A DNA stretch of 10,176 nt from Saccoglossus kowalevskii. Taxonomy: Eukaryota; Hemichordata; Enteropneusta; Harrimaniidae. Positions within the stretch are counted from its first letter, which is position 1; each line of letters opens with the position of its first letter. The notes under the pieces are model-generated. The model was not told where the DNA came from. It did not search any database and saw nothing but the letters and a program-made list of their open reading frames with translations. The stretch spans positions 63,481 through 73,656 of the forward strand of contig NW_003109099.1 of assembly GCF_000003605.2 (NCBI RefSeq), in the 5' to 3' direction. Shown in pieces: positions 1-8,286 of the stretch. The position numbers and the translations under genes were made by a program.

Positions 1-300
1 ACTATGTCATCAGCAAAAAGCAGACTGTTTAAATCTGAGTTCCCTAGACTTAACAGGTTTGAATTAACACTATCCGATATATAAAGTCATTAATGAAGAC
101 ATTGAATAGAAGGGGACTCAAATTACACCCTTGTTTTACTCCACTACTAGATAAAAAGGAATCAGTGCGACCTTGATTTGTTTTAATTGCATATCTGGTG
201 TCTAAATACATAGTCTTAATCAAATGGAAACACTTTCCTGTTACACCAGCTTTGAATAACTTATATAACAGACCATTTCTCCAAACACATATACAACTTG
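1..300 (-). pseudogene. Non-LTR retrotransposon reverse transcriptase, truncated and frameshifted
   Basis: Reading leftward from about 286, one frame runs from VWRNGLLYKLF through GVKQGCNLSPLLFN and FINDF to a stop at 52-50. A second frame takes over near 80 and reaches LLFADD before the window edge. In LINE reverse transcriptases the VWR segment directly follows the motif A aspartate, GxxQGxxLSP is motif B and FADD is motif C with the catalytic aspartates, so order and spacing fit an RT palm. Motif A and everything upstream are missing: past about 300 the similarity stops, consistent with 5' truncation or erosion. The rest of the element would continue beyond position 1. The clade (RTE, Jockey or CR1-like) cannot be fixed from this piece. 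The frame change shows that this copy is broken. Confidence 0.85.
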
Positions 301-880
301 TTCAGGGTTACTACAGGTATTGGTAAAAATAAACCCCAAATTCAACAAGCATTGAGAATGCAAAGTACATCACAAGTAGTGTTTCACAATTATGGGAATT
401 ATTTATGGCTATAGTATTAAACAAATAATGTGAGCTTTATCAGAGAAACTTATGTCAAGTTTTATTAACCACTTTATGCAAAATTACTGAAAAGTGGACC
501 AGACTGTGAAACAACAAAGTTACAGTGCACATTTTATCTCTTAACATACTGTTATGTTTAGCAATAGAACTCTAAATTGTGATGCATAAACTGTAATAGA
601 CATTTTTAGTGACAACAACCTGAAAGCCCCCCTCTACACACAGCAAGGTTGTATAAAACATCTATGTCTTTAATGTAAAGTCACATGGACATTTTAATCC
701 TGAAACGACGTTCTAAATGTAGTTCAAGCACTGGGCTAACTTGTATCTTGTTGCTGCAAGTATGTATGGCTAGTGGACTGTACAAGCACCATTATAGATT
801 ACAATTCCAACAAGTCAGAGACAGATTTTAGGCAGTTAAATATCAAACTTTCTGTAGACAGGTGAATAAAGTTTTACAAA
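301..880. other. AT-rich stretch with no recognised feature
   Basis: No reading frame on either strand resembles a known family here, and no clear tandem or inverted structure is visible by eye. It may be old transposon or intergenic sequence between the retrotransposon fragment and the repeat modules on its right. Confidence 0.6.
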
Positions 881-2282
881 ACTTTAATAGTTGGTCAGCA
901 ATCAGCACAGACATGACTAAAAACAAAATGGCTGCAAGTTTGAATGAAATCAACCTGTCCATCTCTGACAAACAGTTCTGGACACGTTACAGACTGTGAT
1001 TTAATGATTTTAGACAAAGTGGCTGTCAATTCTTCAAATTTTATTGAATCACAAAATAACAAAACTTACAGTACTATCTGATGTATAACCCAATATGCAT
1101 GATCATGATACAAAGATTGAATAAAATCGACAATTCCATCTCCAAGAAACATTTACAGACACATTTAAATATCAGAATTTAACAAGCATTGATAATGTAT
1201 AGTCCCTGTTCAATATTAGCTGTAGTCAATTTAAATGTTCAGTACAAGTGACATGTAAAAATGAAAGATCAATGTTTTTTTAACGCTAACACAGATTATA
1301 GATTTTGTTACTGTCAGTATAATACCTACGTAAAAACTTTAAACTGAATTGGACTATATCTTACAGAGGAAATAGCATGAAAGAAAAACGCAGCCAGTCG
1401 GGTATTGCTGTTCAAGTATCTCCAAGAGAAATATGCCTTGCACTGTAACCTAATATGTATTATGGACTGGCCGTATCCAGTCCATAAAGAATAACGTCAT
1501 CATACAAAGTTTGATTGAAAATGCCCTATTCAACTTTGAACTAAATCAGGCAGGCCATATCGCCCTGTTCATCTCCAAGAAACAGTTTCGAACATGTTAC
1601 AGAATAATATTTTACGTTTTTTGATCAAATCTCAAGACGAAACATGTTGTTGTTACCTTGCAGTATACTATCTATGTACAAACTTTTGAGTGAATCAGGC
1701 CATATCTTCAAGAGGAATCGGCACAAAAAATGAAGGAAACAAAATGGCCACCAGTCGGTCGAAATTTCCGAACACGTTACAGACTGTGATTTTAAGATAT
1801 TAAACAAAATGGCCGCCATTTCGACAAATTTGATCAAATCTCAAAACATGGTGTTGTGTTATCTTGAAGTATTGTACCTATGTGCAAACTTTGAACTGAA
1901 TCAGGCAATATCTTATAGATGAATCAGCACGAAAATGGGAAAAAAAAAAAATGGTCGTCAGTCGGCCATCTTGAACCGAATCTCAAAAGAAAAAAGTGAC
2001 ATGCACCTATAACCGAATATGCATGATCATCATACAACGTTTTATTGAAATTACCCTGTTTAGCCCCGAGAAACAGTTCCGGACACATTTAAATATAAGA
2101 ATTTATCAAATTTGAGATACAAAATGGCTGCCAGTCAGATATATTTAATCAAATCATAACAATCATATGTAGGGCATCATACATTGTCTGTATGCCAAGT
2201 TTGAACGAGATCGGTCACCGGGTGTCCTAGAAATGGCTCCAGACATATGCACAGAACCCAAATTAAGTCCAAAAATGTTAGG
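880..2282 (+). repeat. Array of degenerate repeat modules (AAGTTTGAnnGAAATC family)
   Basis: The same motif string recurs in the same orientation: a CAAAGTTTGAnTGAAATC-like start, then CCTGTTCATCTCC, then GAGAAACAGTTCCGGACA, then a GTTACAGACTGTGATTTTAAGA-like part, then AAAATGGCnGCCAGTCGG. Copies or partial copies begin near 935, 1110, 1500, 1672, 1880, 2036 and 2190. A linked module (TATGTnCAAACTTTGAACTGAATCAGG) occurs near 1340, 1672 and 1880. Spacing is irregular (roughly 150 to 400 bp), so this is not a clean satellite. It looks more like nested or decayed copies of one repeat. No coding frame persists through the copies. Confidence 0.7.
1460..1487. repeat. Perfect hairpin, 11-bp arms, 6-nt loop
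   Basis: TTATGGACTGG (1460-1470) is followed by the loop CCGTAT and then CCAGTCCATAA (1477-1487), the exact reverse complement of the first arm. Pairing stops outside because 1459 and 1488 are both A. It lies inside the repeat array. A perfect arm in otherwise decayed DNA could be a recent event or a cruciform-prone spot; no function is evident. Confidence 0.9.
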
Positions 2283-2445
2283 TCCTACAGCGAACGCAAG
2301 ATATTTGCGTACACCTAACTCCCGCACCCGACAGGTAATTACCGAGGGACTTTGCAACATCTCCAGACACTTTGCTAAATGCTCAAACGACCGCTGTAGA
2401 CGCAATAAATTTACATACACGCCTACGTGACAATTAATCAAAACA
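2283..2445 (+). repeat. Left arm of a 163-bp inverted repeat
   Basis: This arm matches the reverse complement of 3258-3420 across 163 bp with no gaps and about 29 mismatches by hand count, near 82 percent identity. The best-kept part is CGAGGGACTTTGCAACATC. Similarity ends sharply on both sides: outward of 2283 and inward of 2445 the two sides differ. A short doubled word, AATCAAAAC, sits at the inner edge (2436-2454). Together with the right arm it bounds a 1.1 kb unit with long terminal inverted repeats, as expected for a non-autonomous DNA transposon or a foldback element. Confidence 0.9.
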
Positions 2446-3257
2446 ATCAAAACAATGGACCAGGGCTTCAGATGGTCAACAAACATTCATCAAACAATCA
2501 TGTTTTAATCATTGTTGATATCGGACACTTTATTATTTCATACATACATATGCTTGTTCATTTAATAATTCTATTTTGAACGTTTCACGAAAATAATAAA
2601 CCTAGTTGATACAAATAACGATATAATGAAAATACCTAAATTTTCCTCGTTTTGAATACAGTTTCTGATTTTGAACAATTATTGCTATTATGTCAAAGCG
2701 TTTAGACAAGGACACTGCGAATGATCGACGGCGAAGGAAGTTGGACTAGCGACGGCAACGGTTCAAGGGATTGTGCCGCATTTCTGTCGCAACGGTTGGA
2801 TACGTTTCGAAAGGAGTCAGTGAGCGGCGGTCATCGACTGAATGTTACATAAGAAATTGTTAAGTTTATCGAATTTTGTCTGCGATCTGAAGGATATTTG
2901 AAACTGGTATATGGTGACGGTGTGGAGGTGAAAAAAGTAAAAAATTCCAGGGAAAGATGACTGGGCGATGAGTGTTCTAGCAAACTGGAAATGGGACCAG
3001 CCATTATGCGAGAAATTGAAAGGGACACTCACAACGCTAATATTATTAATATAAATCCATTGACAACATCTCAACAAACTACAAATCAAAAGAATTTAGA
3101 TTTATCATTTCTTGTTAATATTCATTCCCAGTTTTATGTTCGTATTATATTTCTCTCAAGTGTTACACAGCAATGATTTTTGTTCCTACAAAGCAATGGA
3201 ATAGTCCAACTACCTCTCGTTCCTCGTGGCCAAACATCAAAGGCATTCCGCGTCCAG
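2446..3257. other. Interior of the inverted-repeat element
   Basis: About 810 bp separate the two arms. The first part (2446-2690) is very AT-rich with nothing recognised. From about 2690 to 3050 the composition changes to CpG-rich and then codon-like sequence (see the separate entry). The last part is AT-rich again. If the arms are transposon ends, this interior is the element's cargo or a degraded transposase. Confidence 0.6.
2690..3050 (+). pseudogene. Possible decayed coding segment in a CpG-rich island, unrecognised
   Basis: Starting at the ATG at 2721, one plus-strand frame reads about 41 codons (MIDGEGSWTSDG onward), meets a stop, and continues with FIEFCLRSEGYLKLVYGDGV to a run of A's near 2936-2943. 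Beyond that run a neighbouring frame gives a protein-like stretch, DDWAMSVLANWKWDQPLCEK, before stopping. A third frame from the ATG at 2690 begins MSKRLDKDTANDRRRRKLD and also hits a stop. The coherence of these pieces across an A-tract suggests a frameshifted coding relic, perhaps of the inverted-repeat element. I recognise no family, and chance remains a real possibility. Confidence 0.3.
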
Positions 3258-3420
3258 TGTTTTGATTAACTGTCACGTGAGTGGGTATGTAACTTTATTG
3301 CGTCTACAACGGTCATTGGAGTGTCTAGGGAAGTGTCTGGCGATGTTGCAAAGTCCCTCGGTAATTACCTACCGGATGCGGGAGTTAGATGTATGTAAAT
3401 ATTTTGCGCCTGCTGTAAAT
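3258..3420 (-). repeat. Right arm of a 163-bp inverted repeat
   Basis: Ungapped inverted partner of 2283-2445, about 82 percent identical by hand count. The inner edge is TGTTTTGATTAAC and the outer edge is GCGCCTGCTGTAAAT. Both arms happen to be open in the same translated frame for about 52 codons, but amino-acid identity (about 75 percent) is no better than nucleotide identity, so there is no sign of protein-level selection. Confidence 0.9.
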
Positions 3421-3569
3421 AGCTACCAATCGGCCATATTTGATTAAATTGTCACACAAAATGGGCATGCATCATACATTAGGTATACAAACTTGGTTAC
3501 AGCATGTCTGAGAAATGGTTCCAAATTAATAGTTCCTGATTTCAATATGGTGACAGGGAAACCTTGCCT
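3421..3569 (+). repeat. Repeat module flanking the inverted-repeat element
   Basis: The sequence CGGCCATATTTGATTAAATTG, then GCATCATACATT, then ATACAAACTTGG, then GTCTGAGAAATGGTTCC parallels, in the same direction, the stretch at about 2135-2250 on the other side of the inverted-repeat element. It belongs to the same family as the modules at 880-2282. The element is therefore flanked by direct copies of a repeat, either because it inserted inside an array or because the segments were duplicated together. Confidence 0.65.
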
Positions 3570-3780
3570 TCAATATCTGTTTAAATCATTGCCATTTTCA
3601 CTGTCTTCTTCTGCTTCTTCAGGCCAGTCATATTCATCCATTAACTCATCAAGTTCTGAATCGCATACCATTGTGTCATCTCCTGTCGTATCATATTCCT
3701 GAATCTCTTCCTCTATGATCATATTTATGTCATTTGCATGCAACTTCCACCACCAAATTGCTTGGTTGCAACATCTTTGA
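3570..3780 (-). pseudogene. Acidic C-terminal tail of the large transposon-type gene
   Basis: Past the CXC cluster the frame changes near 3760 to one reading INMIIEEEIQEYD, CDSELDELMDEYDW and EEAEEDSENGNDLN, ending at the stop 3572-3570. The strong enrichment in Asp and Glu is typical of the C-terminus in this family. No AATAAA is seen in the 150 bp downstream on this strand. Confidence 0.7.
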
Positions 3781-3834
3781 ACAAGGGCCTTCTTTTTTAG
3801 AGTCTTCACAATAGCCATTATTGTGTGTGTTGGT

Positions 3835-3930
3835 ACAGTTTTTACATCTGCAGCCAGCACCACAACCACTGTGTGTTTTGAAACACTTGCAACATCGATT
3901 ACTGCAAGATGGCATTTTCTTGCAACCACA
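3835..3930 (-). pseudogene. CXC (tesmin/TSO1-like) cysteine cluster
   Basis: The pattern CGCKKMPSCSNRCCKCF, then SGCGAGCRCKNC has ten cysteines within 32 residues, spaced C-x-C-x5-C-x3-CC-x-C-x5-C-x3-C-x-C-x2-C. This closely follows the CXC consensus of tesmin/TSO1/LIN-54 proteins, which bind zinc and DNA. It lies in the frame running from about 4420 to 3730, after FSEFITSG-type helical sequence, HELYRKLEDSEASTLDNHRK and WQRSCWVSQLWG. That frame's apparent start at 4464 (MTSFLSLL) is out-of-frame GCD-motif sequence; the true reading joins near 4420. A DNA-binding role, for example recognising element ends, is inference. Confidence 0.85.
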
Positions 3931-4399
3931 CCCCTTTGTTAATAAAGACACATTTTGTTTGATTTTATTCAAATTTTCATCAGTGTCCCATACAAAATCC
4001 AGTCTCCCATCATGATCGATGTATCCATAATCAGAAAAATTAGAAAATGAAACTTTACACTGGTCAGCTCGACCCCAAAGTTGTGACACCCAACATGATC
4101 GTTGCCAGTGAAATTCCAATGCTTGGCAAGAAGGGATACATTCTTCTTCATACTGAATTCTTAGCCAAATTGTCTCTCTTATAGTGTCTATCCACTTTCT
4201 GTGATTGTCAAGTGTACTAGCTTCACTGTCTTCTAGCTTTCTGTATAGTTCGTGAGGATGTGCTTCATCAAATGCCTGTAAATGTTTTTTAAAGTAAACT
4301 GCACCAACAAGATGTAGAAAAGCAAACAAACCATTTTTTATAGTCTCTGCAGATGTATTATTTAATGTCCCAGACAACAGGACCCCACTGGTTATAAAT

Positions 4400-5640
4400 T
4401 CAGAGTATTGAAAAATATCCAAAGGATGACTTTCCAAAACCAGCAAAGAAAGAAATGAAGTCACAACCAGTTACGATAAATAATGACTGAATAATTTTGC
4501 CAACAAACTGAAGTGGAATATGCTGTAAATTTGGGTCTAGATTGAGGTCAGACTTGAATTGGTTCATATCTATACAATGTATATGTTAGATTTGACAAAT
4601 TGTTATCAAGTTAGATAAATATATTGTTTTCAATATGTTTGTACAGAATAGGCAGTAAAACATGGTAAGTATCTGTGTCAGGGGAATAAATAACTCCATT
4701 TTTGTATAAGGACTGCATTGCATGTAGTATGCATCTGCTGTCAGCCTCCTCATGACAGCTTTGTGGAATCCATTCAGATATTATACCCTGGCTGTTAACA
4801 CAGAGACTTTTATCTATGTCCTCACCATCAAAACCACCTGCTGTTATGAACATTTGGTCCCCATGCAGTACTGGAATAGTCAGCTTTAAGCATTCTGAAG
4901 ATAACAAATTTACAAGTTTACGTTTATTTGCTCTACAACCAATAAATTTTCTCCAATCTTGTGGAAGAAGGGTTTCATTAGTAACTTCAATTTCCCCCTA
5001 CTCTTGAACACTTTTGTCCCTTCTTGATCTCTCAATATCTTTTGGGCTAATACCAAGCCTTTGGGGGTGATCAAAAATTAAATGAACCTCAAAATACAGT
5101 TGACGGTAGGACAATCCAGCGTCGAACAAAGAAATCTGCATAATGCTGAAATATAACATGTGGAGCCAATGGGGCTTTGTTTATTAAAAACATGCCATCC
5201 AACACCATGAACTCCCCCTTCCATCCTATAGGTAGAACTCTTTGACTATTGTTTTATACCTCTGTTTGAACACCTTTGTGCTTATACTCTTTGCACCTTT
5301 ACATGGCAATCCATCAGACTGACAAATGGCTCTTGGTAAAGAAATAAATTGATCCAAAGATGTCACTGGTTCCCCAGTTTTTTTTTGAGTGGGCAATTTG
5401 TTTCTTTAAGCATGCAGTGACAATTCGATGATCTTTATCGGCTTTCTTCATCCTTGCTCTCTTAACAATTTTTCCTGCAAAAGTTTTCAATCAACGTTTC
5501 CTGACAGGAGCATCAGTACTTGGTCGATGAAGAATTCTTACCCTTAGGTAAGAGAAGTAATCTTGCTCACCAATCTCTCTAAATGATAACAAATCTTCTT
5601 CCATAATTTTGTCAGCTTCTATGTTGGCAAACATATTCAG
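4400..5640 (-). pseudogene. FEN1/XPG-like nuclease region with all acidic motif blocks visible
   Basis: The segment starts with LNMFANIEADKIMEEDL and DYFSYLRVRILHRPSTDAP, passes a TGA at 5493-5491, KTFAGKIVKRARMKK and LPRAICQSDG, and then reaches the nuclease motifs. Asp blocks seen: VLDGMFLI (Asp codon from 5199), EVHLIFDHP (Asp from 5072), SCHEEADSRCILHA (EEAD from 4751), YSPDTD (Asp from 4679) and VTGCDFISFFAGFGKSS (Asp from 4462). In FEN1 the metal-binding acids sit in five blocks in the same order: an early Asp, VFD, EAEA, a DxD and GxDY followed by GxG. The correspondence is by order and local motif, not by alignment. Four frames are used, with an in-frame TAG at 5000-4998. The GCD part (4585-4400) is easily missed because a longer neighbouring frame overlaps it. 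Confidence 0.75.
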
Positions 5641-6740
5641 GAGTCCTCTACATATGGAGGAAATAATTCACACGATTCAAGAGAAAAGATGTATAGTATT
5701 GACACTTTTACTACCTTCACTATCTACCGGGGTAGTTCATTTAAAAAAGGAAAGAGTTGTTGCTTTATATTTTTCGTAGCCATAGCCCTGTAAGGTAGGT
5801 ATATTGCCAGTCGCTCCATGAGACCCTCAACAGCTGTATGTAAAGCAGATTTTACATCTTTGTTTACACACATTTCATGTGCTTCATCCAAAGCCACGTC
5901 AGACCATTTAGTGATTCAGAAGTAATTCTGGAATTTTAAGCATGTCAGAAATATGTTGCGGAATCAATCTCAGGTATAAAGATCTGTTGAATGTATGGAA
6001 AGGAGGACACATATTTTTAAGTGCAGACAGTCTAAGGTCCCAATTACCTGACCTAATTGAGATAAACAAAGCAATATATGAAAAACAATCAACAAGAATG
6101 AAACGTGACCAAAACTTAAACAAACCATCTTTCTCTGACATTTTACAACAATACAAGTGAAATTCATCTTACAAACTGGAAAGTTTAGTCTGCAAGTCAG
6201 TATAAAGAGAGAAATCAGTTGATCCTTTTGTTATTGTTTGTTTAATGGCTTCTATCAGACATTTTTGAATGGTTACATTATCTTGAGGGCAGTCATTAAA
6301 GGGAGGCTCTTGTCTAGATTGGAAAAATGAACTCACCAAGCAACAAAACATGCTTTCCCAAACCTGAACTAAAAATCTGTGTGTGTTTTTAAAATTGGAA
6401 CATTGTGCCAACATTTCCAATGTTGCCCCTTTGTGATTGAGGCCAGCCAGCTGTTTTCATTAGATATACCTAAATAGATAACATTAGATTGCTCATTATC
6501 AGAACTAGTATCATCCATTCCTAATGAATTTTTTATATCTGGCAACAATATGTCTGATTGAGATTGATGTAGAGCATGTTTCTGCAGAATGTACAGAAAT
6601 CCTTTGGTACAAAGATTTGACCAGGCAGATTGCTCATCGTGACTCAGACGAAAATTGTCAATTGACAATGATGATTGGGGCAAACGCACTGGAATGAGTG
6701 GAGGCTTAAAAATGGGTACATCGCCAATTTTCTTTTCTTT
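5640..6740 (-). pseudogene. Helical middle region of the large transposon-type gene
   Basis: Segments in order: GDVPIFKPPLIPVRLPQSSL to VIYLGISNEN (6735-6440); KGATLEMLAQCSNFKNTHRF through an in-frame TAA at 6171-6169 to SGNWDLRLSALKNM and LIPQHISDMLKIPEL (6440-5911); ITKWSDVALDEAHEM to LAIYLPYRAMATKNIKQQLF (about 5920-5727); VDSEGSKSVNTIHLFS; and CELFPPYVEDS. The GNWDLxLSAxxxM ... LPxxxxDM ... W(T/S)DxALxxxH series is recognisable as the family's central block, placed between the OTU and nuclease parts. I infer helices from composition only; no catalytic site is assigned. This region has the densest damage, with four frame changes between 5920 and 5640. Confidence 0.7.
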
Positions 6741-6968
6741 CTGACACTCTGTGTATGTTCATTTTCTACTCCAATGGTGTGAATGCTCAGTAAAGTTTAC
6801 AGAAGCGAAATTGTTGCCACACGGAGTAGTTGAGAAAACTTTGGTCATGCTACATTCTGTCATACTAGGAGCACAAAATTTGCAGTTTATCTCTTGCCAT
6901 CGTGTGAATGAATTTGTTGTTGATTCACTGATCAAGCTATCCTTACTGTTTACTAACTGGCGATTCAA
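6730..6968 (-). pseudogene. Linker with CxxC and basic, NLS-like stretch
   Basis: After the OTU domain the frame changes to one reading LNRQLVNSKDSLISE, then NCKFCAP, MTECSMTKVF and TPCGNNFASVNF, ending near 6759. A further frame gives ENEHTQSVRKKRK at about 6770-6732. The CKFC pair with later cysteines could be a small zinc-binding site, and RKKRK resembles a nuclear localisation signal; both are inferences from short motifs. The overlapping plus-strand frame of 171 codons at 6751-7266 is an antisense shadow. Confidence 0.5.
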
Positions 6969-7471
6969 TAGTAATCATAATGGCCAGGTTTTCTGGGTTG
7001 GTCAGGATGATATAAAAGACAAACAGGGTCAGCGTTTGAAAAGAAATCACCAAAGGTTTCTCCCTTCACAAATGAATCATTTTGTGCTGTATATATATGA
7101 AGAGGACATTTGGCTACAAAAACAACACACAGCATTTCTGGCATTCCAGCATATTCATCATGTTTTTTCATACATTCTGCCTTATGTAAGATGTCCATGT
7201 ACCTATTCCCATCCAGTAAAACATCAAGCTGACCATCATCCAGCTCATCAAAATAAGCATAATTGACCTGGATTACTTCAACAGTATCCAATCTTAGTTT
7301 ATCTGCCAATTTCCGTTCCCTTTCAACCAGCGACAAATCAACAGGTAGTGCATTAGCACATCGATTACAGTTGCGCAAAGAGAAATCATTTCGCACAACA
7401 ATGCATCTAAAAAAACAACGACCATCACCATGTATTTTAATAACTTTGAAATCTTTAACCAAAGAATGCTT
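6966..7471 (-). pseudogene. OTU-family cysteine protease domain (catalytic residues kept)
   Basis: An uninterrupted stretch of about 170 codons, FKVIKIHGDGRCFFRCI through CLLYHPDQPRKPGHYDYY. OTU proteases carry D-G-x-C with the nucleophilic cysteine at the start and a catalytic histidine in an H-Y/W motif at the end. Here the GDGRC codons lie at 7429-7415 (Cys codon from 7417) and the HYD histidine codon starts at 6982. EYAGMPEM and the hydrophobic strand PLHIYTAQ between them also fit the fold. OTU enzymes cleave ubiquitin or ubiquitin-like chains; in a mobile element the domain could mature the element's own polyprotein or counter host modification, which is inference. The open frame upstream of 7471 is not part of the domain; the preceding coding sequence is in another frame. 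It stops at 6967-6965, where the following segment is also in another frame. Confidence 0.9.
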
Positions 7472-8170
7472 TAATATCACAACTAGCAAAAACAAGATCT
7501 TCTGTAGCATTATGCACAGTTTTAGGTTTTGGTTGAACCATTTGGTAAGAAGTACCATGAAAATCCCTTTGACCAACAACTGACCTCACTGCAGCATATT
7601 TTGAGAATTTGTTCGTATTGTCAAAGGATGTTATTGAGAATGCATTTCTTACTATACTGTCCTCCATAAATGTGTCAGATGATCTTTTATTAATTACTGA
7701 CAACATGTAACGATGTAGTGAGTCCACTGAACAAATCATACCAAAACGATTCAATATTTTCATGAGTGTTTTTGATCCACTGTAACCTTCAACCATATCA
7801 GAAAGATAGATATGTAATGGATAGATACATTGATCAGAACATGTAAAAAGAAGTAAACAGACAGAAAATAAACGTCTGAGAAAGCGAGCCCTACTCTCCA
7901 TTGAAGTTCTACGGTAAAAAACAAAATAATGCTTATCCCACTCAAAGTTGTTGCAATGAAGATGGTTGCGTTCAGTTGTGTTAAGTGTGAAGTAAACAAC
8001 AATGTTCCAAAGAATTTCAAATACCACTTTTCAAAATCAATTGAAGATAAATCAACAAAATTGCATTTTATATAATTTGAAAAATCAAGCACCTGTTTAT
8101 GAAATTTACTATTCAATTTCTCGGCAACCAAATCTAACATTTTGTAGAAGTCTATATCAACTTTCCTTAA
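7455..8170 (-). pseudogene. N-terminal conserved module of the large transposon-type gene
   Basis: Two frames are needed. From 8170 to about 7990 one frame gives KMLDLVAEKLNSKFHKQVLD and FEKWYLKFFGTLLFTSHLTQ. From about 7990 to 7455 another gives HYFVFYRRTSMESRARFLRR, then LHIYLSDMVEGYSGSKTLMK, then ITSFDNTNKFSKYAAV and DFHGTSYQMVQP. The pattern LxxLLNxxG, then S-DN-x-x, then HGTSxQxVQP directly before an OTU domain is one I recognise from this repetitive gene family. Its biochemical role is unknown to me. The hydrophobic continuation of the first frame below 7990 (to 7760) is out-of-frame sequence, not a membrane segment. Confidence 0.75.
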
Positions 8171-8286
8171 TTAGTGCATACCCTTGTGTATTTTTGTGAA
8201 AATTTTTGGTAGAATCTTGTAAACCAATTTTATTTTACTAAGTACATAGCAACATTAAAAAAAAACATAGTTTAAATTTTTTGGCG
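8171..8286. other. AT-rich flank of the large pseudogene
   Basis: Upstream flank of the large minus-strand gene. A run of A's lies at about 8257-8265. No promoter motif or inverted partner of the other end of the element could be identified by eye, so the boundary of the transposon on this side is unknown. Confidence 0.5.

Larger units (their letters stand above)
3570..8170 (-). pseudogene. Large transposon-type gene: OTU protease, FEN/XPG-like nuclease, CXC cluster
   Basis: Family-consistent segments follow one another on the minus strand from 8170 to 3570 with no recognisable introns, adding up to about 1,500 codons. Frame changes fall near 8000, 7465, 6970, 6775, 6740, 6435, 5915, 5730, 5680, 5640, 5380 (in a nine-A run), 5230, 5100, 4590, 4420 and 3760. 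In-frame stops that the same frame reads past occur at 6171-6169, 5493-5491 and 5000-4998. Order of parts: N-terminal module, OTU domain, basic linker, helical middle, nuclease, CXC, acidic tail. From recall, this architecture belongs to repetitive, mostly unnamed gene families in invertebrate and fish genomes that behave like transposons. The superfamily is unsettled; Academ-type elements are one candidate. The true start is unknown: frame 8170-7990 is open from the stop at 8173-8171, and the first ATG in it is at 8140. Confidence 0.85.

Noticed and set aside
2163-3447. Similar open frames in the two inverted-repeat arms (LLRLQRS...QSPSVIT)
   Set aside because: The shared peptide follows from the inverted DNA repeat. 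Protein identity is no higher than DNA identity, so selection on a protein is not supported.
4418-4464. Apparent start MTSFLSLL of the CXC-containing frame
   Set aside because: The same bases in the adjacent frame encode the GCDFISFFAGFGK motif; the ATG is an artefact of the frame change.
6751-7266. Longest plus-strand open frame (171 codons)
   Set aside because: It lies antisense to the OTU domain, whose minus-strand reading has clear catalytic motifs; the plus reading resembles nothing.
7760-7990. Possible membrane protein (hydrophobic run on the minus strand)
   Set aside because: It is the out-of-frame continuation of the N-terminal module; the neighbouring frame carries the family-consistent sequence.
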